The notes beneath the pieces were generated by a model, which worked only from the letters and a program-made list of their open reading frames with translations, was not told the DNA's origin and did not search any database. From Limnomonas spitsbergensis (Eukaryota; Chlorophyta; Chlorophyceae; Chlamydomonadales), in the NCBI GenBank assembly GCA_037349105.1, contig JAYJMM010000123.1, forward strand, positions 5,270,001-5,334,000: a DNA stretch of 64,000 nucleotides. Direction: 5' to 3'. Below are positions 1 through 9,100 of the stretch, one piece after another; the first letter of the stretch is position 1, and each line of letters starts with the position of its first letter. A program made the position numbers and the translations under genes.

Positions 1-103
1 GCGGCGGAACGTTTGACAACAGTACAACGTGTGGCGGTACGCCGGACAGCGGTACACCGTGTGGCTGTACGCCTGTGCTATCCCCTTCCCTCTTTCTGTG
101 TAC

Positions 104-3100
104 CTTTGTCAGCACCTCTACGTCCTGCGGCTCCAGAACCAGCCCCCCCAACTTCATCCCCGTGACAAGCTCACGGGCAGACCTCCGCCTCTCTACCTGC
201 CGAGCAAGGGTTCAGGTTTAGGGTTGTGAGGGTGAAGGGGCATATACTTAACATGCAGCGATGGTTTAAGCGCCTCAGCTCGGTTACAGCTTCCAGCTAA
301 CATAACACGCAGTTGAATAATTAGTTATTCAAGGGTCGGACGGCTTCAGTTCATAATTAATATCTGGATTCGTCGCCTCAAAGTATCCCTGCGGATTAAA
401 AAAGTAAATTAATTAATTGCCTCATGCGAAGGCGCAGGCAAAGAACATCGAAGGCGATCACACTTACTGAGAAACGGTCCGCAAACAGAAGCTGCAGTGA
501 CAATTTTGCAGATTGCAAAGCAGGCAAGGCCACGGTCGTTGAGGATTTGGAAACAGGGAAGGCCACAATCGTCTAACCTGAACACAATTGCACCCTCCCT
601 CCCCCCCCCCACAACGGGCCAGGCACTGATCGAAGTCTACGTTTGTAACAACTACTGATGAGCAGACAGCAGCAGCCATGACACACTGCCGTGGCTAAAG
701 TAACGGGACCAGGCACTTAATTGATGTCACCGGTGCTAATGACCGACCGAGTACTGGTGTGTGCAAACAGCAGCAGCGGTCACACAAGTTTTCAGATGCA
801 GGATGCGCTTTTGATACACATAAGGTGCACTCTTGGTCCACTTTTGACAAGTATCTGGTACGCTTTTGATACACTTGTACACACCTCTGATACACTTTGG
901 TCGGCTGCAGGCGCTCCCAACTTACCGAGTACTGTTCCACAAACAGGAGTAGCGGTCACACAATTCAGTGGTCACACAATTTAGTTGTCACGCAATTTAG
1001 TGGTCGCAGTTATGGGACCTGAGTAGCAGACATTGTATTGGTCGGCTGCAGGTGCTCCCGCCTCGGGCACACAGGTTAGTGGTCACAGTATGGGACCAGA
1101 GTACCGGCGATTTTTGTTTTGTTGGTCGGCTGCAGGCGCTCCCGACTTACCGAGTACTGGTCCACAAACAGTAGCACATCGATATCAAAGCTGCCCGGCG
1201 GCTCCGGCGTGCCGTACATCTCCTTGAGCAGCTTGCGTGCAATGCCGCCCTTGATGCCCATGCCTGCGGGACAAGGTTCTTGGTTTTAGGGTTAAGAGCG
1301 TAAGGTTTAGGATTAAGGGTTCGAGTATAGGGTTTAGGGTTAGGGTTAGGGTGTAGGCTTCTGGGTTCTGGGTTGACAAGGCGATCATCAAAGCAGTGCC
1401 ATGCACAACATGCCACCCACGACGCCCCTGCCTGTAGGGACATACTTAGGAAGGAAAACTTGTACGAGAAGGCATACATGAGCAGACCAATCCCAGCGTG
1501 AATCTCGGGGAGTCACAGCCGAAAGTCTCCGCAGCAACACTCAGCCACACTCAGCCAAAAGTCTCCACAGCCACAGAGCTGCCTAAACGACTGGCAGACA
1601 CGAAATGAACGCAACATTCAGGAGGCATGCCCCATAGTCCCTTCACTTGTGGAGAGCTCAGGACACCTCTAGAGCCTCTGTCGGTGCCGACTTGTCAACT
1701 GGAGAGTGAACAATTAACAAAATAACACAACAAAACAATGGACATGCCCCCAAATCTTGCGCGGAGAGCTCGGGACTTGGGAGTCTAAAGCCTCTACTGG
1801 TTCCGGCTCGCCAAATGGCGGGGCTGAAATGAATGCAATGTACAAGGGGCATGCCCCAATCCATTCCCTCGTGGAGTGTGCAGGACCTGGGAGCCCAAAG
1901 CCTCTACTGGTGCCGACTCGCCGAATGGTGGGACTGAAATGAACGGAGTGCACAAGGGGCATGCCCCCAAATCCCAATCCAGTCCCTCGTGGAAAGCTTA
2001 GGGCATCAGAGCTCAGAGGCTCTGTCTGCACTGACTCACCTACTGGCAGGTCCGAGATGAATTCGGCGTACACTGGGCACGCCCCCCACAGCCACTCCAT
2101 GTCCACTGGCTCGCAAACCACCTGCAGGTCCGGGATTCAGGGTTCGTAATTCGTAACTCAGGGTCCAAGGGTCAGAATTCAGGGTCTGGGGCTCGCCTGG
2201 GTAAGAAATCATATAATTCAGGGGTCAGGTTTTATGGGTTCAGGATCCAGGGTTTAAGGTCCAGGGTTTGAAGGTCAGGGTTGAAGGTTGCAGATCTAGG
2301 GTTTAGGTCTCAGGGTTTTAGATACTGGGTATAGGGTAGTAATGGTTATATCCCCCTCAAACGCGCCATCCCGCCCCAATCTGCCCTCACTCTTCCCTCA
2401 CTCTTCACACACCTCCACGGGCAGTTGCACCAGGTCGTAGTGCACCGTAGTCACGCGCTGCGGTACAAACAGCGGCGGCAGCAGTCGCCATTGCTCTAAG
2501 GCCTGCCAGCCAAAGACCAGCAGGCCCAGCATGACCAGCGAGACGGTGCCCATCACGAGGATCACGCCCCACGGGACATTGCCTGCGTGAGAGAGAATGA
2601 GGAAAGAGTGGGGGAAGAATGGGAGAAAAGTGAAGAGGCGAAGACCAGCAGGCCCAGCATGACCCGTGAAACGGTGCACATCAAGAATCACGCCCCACAG
2701 GATATTGCCTGCGTGAGAGAGAATGAGGAAAGAGTGGGGGAAGAATGGGAGAAAAGTGAGGAGGCCAAGACCAGCAGGCCCAACAGTACCAGGCAGACGA
2801 TGCTCATCACCAGGATCATACGCCCCACGGGACACAGCCTGTGTGAGAAAGAATCAGGGAAGAGTGGGGGAAGAGTAGGGAGCCAAATACCAGCAGGCCC
2901 AGCATGACTAATGAAAAGGTGCCGATCACCAGGATAAAGCTTCATGGGACATTGCCTGAGCGGGACAGAAAAATATAATCGTGGGGGCAGAGCGAAGAAA
3001 GAGTTAGGGAAGCGTGGCAAGCCAGTAGGCCCCTATTTCCCCCGCCCCTGCGCCCGCTCCCAGCACCTACACCTGCCTCCCGCCCCCGGTCCCCAACCTC

Positions 3101-6100
3101 CCGCCCCCACACCCACGCCTGCCTCCCGCCCCCTACCCCCCACATCCCCCCCCCCGCACCTCCATTGTCGTCCTGGAAGTCCCTGAACCACAGTTTTGCG
3201 TTGGGATCTATCGGGCATGGGACGGGGTCTGCCGCGGCGTTGGTTCCCTCCAGTGCTGCGTAGCCCTGAAAGGGGACCACACCCCAACGCTCGCTCATGG
3301 TCTGAGGCCTGCCGGGGGAACGGTCAACAGCATTTTGAAACCAGCAGTTGAAAGTTAGCAGTTGGCAGTTGGTCCTCTCCAGTGCAACGTAGCCCTCAAA
3401 GGGATCCACACCCCACCTCTCGCTCATGGTCTGAGGCCTGCCAGGGGAACAGTTCGCAGCATTTTGAAATCAACAGTTGACAGTTAGCAGTTGACAGTTG
3501 GTCCCCTCCAGTGCAGAGTAGCCCTCAAAGGGGTCCACACGCCAACACTCGCTCATGGTCTGAGGCCTGCCAGGGGAACAGTTCGCAGCATTTTGAAATC
3601 AGCAGTTGACAGTTAGCAGTTGGCAGTTGGTCCCCTCCTGCGCTGTGTGGCCTTCAAAGGGGTCCACACCCCAACGTTCACTCATGTCTGAGGCCTGCCA
3701 GGTGAATGGTCACCAGCATTATGAACTCAGCAGTCGACAATTAGCAGTTGGTAGTTTACAGTTGGTCCACTCCAGCGCCGCAAGGCCCTCAAAGGGGTCC
3801 ACACACCAACGCTTGCTCATGTTCAACAACCTGCTGAAGAACGGTAAGCAGCATTATGAACTCAGCAGTTGGCAGTTAGCAGTTGGCAGTTGACCCCCTC
3901 CAGTGCCGCAAGGCCCTCAAAAGTTCAACAGCCCACCGCTCGCTTATGGTCTGAGGCCTGCCGGAGGAACGGTCAAACAGCATTTTGAACTCAGCTGTTG
4001 GGCAGTTGGTAGTTAGCAGTTACAGATACCATACTGCCTGGTGGAAGTGGCCAAGGGCAACCAGCAGCGGCAGGTGCCACCTCTCATTTCCCAGATCACG
4101 TCATTCAAAGGTCAGGTGCCATACCAAGTTCAGATTGGTCAACGGCCAAAACCAGTTTTCAGATCATACAAACACCATTACTAATGTTCAAAAAAGCCAT
4201 GCGTCATCGCCAAATCTCAGCTCTTGCGCAGATCTTGGATGAGCCTAGCGCCCATATCAGATCTGAGATGAGCCCGTCGCCATCAACAGATCTCAGTATT
4301 TAGTGTTCGAGGCTTTTGACCGCGCTGCAATTTGGAGTTCAGGGTCCAGGGTCAAGGTTTGACGTACCCACCTGGCCTGCCACAAGTTGTCTGACTTCAT
4401 CGCGCTGCAGTCAGCGGGCTTCAGGTCCTTATCCAAGCAGATGCGGACCTATAGGTACGGAAGGGCAGAGGAAGCGCAAGTGAGGGAATGAGATTTCAAG
4501 GTTACGGAGAGTAGTAACAGATAGTAAGCAGATGCGGACCTGCAGGTAGGGAAGGGCAGGGGAAACGCAAGTGAGGGGAAGGGATTAGGGGTTCAAGGTT
4601 ACAGAGCATAGCGACAGATAGCAAGCAGGTGCGGACCTGCAGGTAGGGAAGGGCACCAGGGAAGCAAGGTGGGGCGAGGGGCTTTCAAGACAGATACCAG
4701 GCTGGGGGGGATAGGGCCTTTTAAGCTGAAGGAGAAGTGAGGGAAGGCAATGAAGACAGACAGACAGTTTAGGGAAGGAAATGCTTGTAAAACATGCAGC
4801 GAGTGAAGGGGGGAAGGAGCGCCTCAAAAAGACAGAAAGCATGGTCTCTGGGTCTGGTCTGGTATCTAGGCCCAGATCTAGGCCCAGATCTAGGCCCAGA
4901 TCTAGGCTCAGAGACCCTTTTTCTCTGTTCGCACCTCTGCCAACTCGAACTGCCCGTTTGGGTTAGGGACGCACAACAGGCCGCGTGCCGGGTTGAATCC
5001 GGCACCATATTTGGCCGTGATGGGCGCGCGGATCTGCAGTGGGGAGGGAGGTGCTGTGAGGCAAGAGCAAAGAGGCAAGAGCAAAGAGGGAAGAGCAAAG
5101 AGGGAAGAGCGAAGAGGGAAGAGCGAAGAGGGAAGAGCGAAGAGGGAAGAGCGAAGAGGGAAGAGCGAAGAGGGAACAGCGAAGAGCGAACAGCGAAGAG
5201 CGAAGAGCGATGAGGGAAGAGCGAAGAGGGAAGAGCGAAGAGGGAAGAGTGAAGAGGGAAGAGCGAAGAGGGAAGAGCGAAGAGGGAAGAGCAAAGAGGG
5301 AAGAGCGAAGAGGGAAGAGCGAAGAGGGAAGAGCGAAGAGCGAAGAGCGAGCAGGGATTGTAATGCACCGTGCACCGCACCATATTCCTAGATGTTGCTA
5401 GTACGCATGACAATGTACCGCACCTATGCCATTGTGTACTGCACTGTATAGCTAGACGTCACTACTACACATTATTATGTACCTCAACTGTGCCGCCGTG
5501 CACTACATTGTATTGCTAAGCACCCCTACTACACATTATTATGTACCTCACCTGTGCCACCGTGTACTGCATTGTATTGCTAAGCGCCCCTACTACACAT
5601 TATTATGTACCTCACCTGTGCCACCATGTACTGCACTGTATTGCTAAGCGCCCCTACTACACATTATTATGTACCTCACCTGTGCCACTATGTACTGCAC
5701 TGTATTGCTAAGCGCCCCCACTACACATTATTATGTACCTCACCTGTGCCACCGTGTACTGCACTGTATTGCTGGGTGTGACCCTGGTGGCAGCCAGAGC
5801 GGACATGAGGCCGGACTGCACCGATGCTTGGTAGATCTTAAGGAAGTAGCCCAGCTGGTCCAGACCCGAGCAGGTGCCATGCCTAGAGAAAGGTTCAAGC
5901 CGTTGGAATTCTTTAGGAAGTGACCATGTTTTGGGCTTTGGGTTCAGGAGGTAACATAAAAAAAATCACCAATTTGTTTATCAACGCTTGTTAGGGTCCA
6001 GGAGTTTGCAACAGGAAGGGTTCAGGAGGTGGAGAATATGCAGGTTTCAGGAGGTTACACTATATATCTAATAGGTTCACAGAGGTGAAGAGTAACCAGT

Positions 6101-9100
6101 GTCTCCCCCTCCTCCCCCCCCCCCTGCCCCACACTCCCATATTCCCTTGACGCACACTCTCCTCCACATTCCCCCCGCCCCCACCCGCTCTTTCCTCTGC
6201 CCCACACTCCCCTATTCCCTTGGCGCACACTCTCCTCCCCATTCCCCCCACCCCCACCCGCTCTCCCCTCTGCCCCACACTCCCATATTCCCTTGACGCA
6301 CACTCTCCTCCCCATCCCCCCGCCCCCACCCGCTCTCCCCTCAGCCCCACACTCCCCTATTCCCTTGACGCACACTCTCCTCCCCATTCCACCCGCCCCC
6401 ACCCGCTCTCCCCTCTGCCCCACACTCCCCTATTCCCTTGACGCACACTCTCCTCCCCATTCCACCCGCCCCCACCCGCTCTCCCCGGTGCCCCACACTC
6501 CCCTATTCCCTTGGCGCACACTCTCCTCCCCATTCCCCCCGCCCCCACCCGCTCTCCCCTCTGCCCCACACGCCCCAATTCCCTTGACGCACACTCTCCT
6601 TCCCATTCCACCTGCCCCCACCCGCTCTCCCCTCTGCCCCACACTCCCCTATACCTTTGACGCACACTCTCCTCCCCATTCCACCCGCCCCCACCCGCTC
6701 TCCCCTCTGCCCCACACTCCCCTATTCCCTTCATGCCCCCCCCCCCCCCCCATACCCCTCTGCTCCCCCCCCCCTCTGCTCCACACTTCCCTATTCCCTT
6801 CATGCACAACCCTCCCCCCATATTCCTCTGCCCCCCCCCCCCCCCCCTCTGCTCCACACTTCCCTATTCCCTTCATGCACAACCCTCCCCCCATATCCCT
6901 CTGCTCCCCCCCCCCCTCTGCTCCACACTCCCCTATTCCCTTCATTCACCCCTTCCCCCCATACCCCTCTGCTCCCCCCCCCTCAGCTCCACACTCCCCT
7001 ATTCCCTTCATGCACAACCCTCCCCCCATATCCCTCTGCTCCCCCCCCTCTGCTCCACACTCCCCTATTCCCTTCATGCACACCCTCTCCCCATCATTTC
7101 CAACAGCATCCTCCCCTGGTGCTCACCTGGACCACTCATGCACACTCCTCCTCCCCCCTACCCCTCACCCCTCCTGCTTCTCACCCGGACCACTCATGCC
7201 CCCCCACCCCCTCTACCCACCCCCTCCCCCTTGCACTCCCACCCCAGCTGATCACCTTGACCACTCATGCCCCCCCCTCCCTCTCCCCCTCCCCCTCGCA
7301 CTCCCACCCCAGCTGATCACCTTGACCACTCATGCCCCCCCCCCCTCTACCCTCCCTCTCCCCCTCCCCCACTCACTCCCACCCCAGCTGATCACCTTGA
7401 CCACTCATGGCCCCAGAAGAGGTGCATCTTCTCAGCCTGCACGCATTTCACACACAAGGAATCAATAACGAATCCACCTTAATGTATTCACAAAAAAAAA
7501 CCAATGATGAATTCACCTTGAGTTTTCACACAAAAGGAATCAATGATGAATCCGTTTGCCGGCATTCATTCAGACAAATGGAATCAAAAAGCAAATATGA
7601 TTGCCTACATTCATTAGAATACTAGGATTGGATAACGGATCACATTGCTTGTACGCATTTAACACACAAGGAATAAACAACGAATATGTTGACCTGCATG
7701 CGAATGCACCACAATGTTCAGTCGAGATGTCAAGGGACTAAACGTAACCCACAAATTTGAAACCCTAAACGCACAAAGCATAGGTCAGGATGAGGAGGGA
7801 CTAACCCTAAACCCTAAACCTTAAAACTACAAAGCATAGGTCAGGATGCAGAGGGACCCGACAACATATCATCCCCGACAAAGTCCAGGTGCGCACGCCT
7901 CGGAACAGCCATAAACACTTTGCTTTGACTTATCGAGGTGTGAGGCCGACCGACCAACCCCAGACCTGGAACACAAACACAAAAAACAGCCCGGGTGTGC
8001 ATGCGGCCCTCGTCGGCAGCTGAGAAAAGGCGAGCAGGAACAGGAAAGACACACACCCAGCACAAATTAGGAGCTCTCCGTCTCAGAACACACAGAAACA
8101 CTGAAACCTTAAACCAGTTTGATTAGGGTTAAGGGTTTAGGGTTCAGGGCTGGACCCTACACAGCCCTGGACCCTCCAAAACTGACCCTCCACACCCAAC
8201 CCTTCCACACCCTCCCACACCTGTGTGGAGGGGAAGGACAGGCGCAGGTAATACATGAGGCTGTTTTGGAAGACGCCGAGCGACTCGGGCTTGAACAGAT
8301 CTGGCGTGCAGTACTCCACCGGGGTGCTGTCCAGCCTGAAGAGGAGGGCGGTTGGACGAGGCGGTTGGTCGGTTGGTCGAGGCAGTTGGGTGGTTTGTGA
8401 AGGGATTACAAGGCCATGGCCCATGGGGTGGGTGGGGTGGGCGGCTAAGCACATGGGGGGTGCATTACTTGTTCAGTATACCTGCCATTATGAACAGGAA
8501 GGCTACACAGGTGGTTAGTGGACAGAGGCGGTTTGGCGGTTAGGTATGGCGGCTGGTGGTTGGTCAAGGCAGTGGGGTGGTGGATGTGGGCAGTTCAACA
8601 CGACGGGTGTGCAGTACTCGACCAGGGAGCCGTCAATTCTGAAGAGAGGGGACCATACACACGCGGTTGGGTGGTTTAACTAGGAAGTCGTTTTCTGAGC
8701 TGTGACGTGTGACATGTGATGTGTGACATACGATGTGTGGGTGCCTTCACCCTCTCAGATCCCTGACAGATCTCCCTCAATAAGGAGAAGTGATTGAAGT
8801 ACAGCAGCACTAATAAATGATTAATGAATGCACTTGTGGCGTGAACTGATGGCGTGGCATCCCGGTGTGCCCCCCGTCATCAATAATGCTTTAAATTTCT
8901 ACCACTAGTGGTTTCATCTGCGCACCAGACCACCTGGGGAGGCGGCCAGGCAGCCTCCACTGAGACGATGGGGACGTGAATGGAGTCAAGAGTGCATGGG
9001 TTTAGACTGCATGGGGCTTGAGTGCATGGGGCTAGACTGCATGGGGCTTGAATGCATGGGCTAGACTGCATGGGGCTAGCCTCCATGGGGCTAGACTGTA

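Noticed and set aside
4916..4935. Donor at AAAAAGG|GTCTCT for the fifth RNase T2 exon
   Set aside because: It leads to a stop soon after the next exon begins. The donor GCAGAG|GTGCGA keeps the frame and restores the family pattern LAEVRICLD.
6293..7468. Long plus-strand proline-rich frame that could be an extensin-like protein
   Set aside because: It coincides with a 73-bp C-rich minisatellite inside an RNase T2 intron and runs antisense across the exon with the HEW motif. There is no signal peptide.
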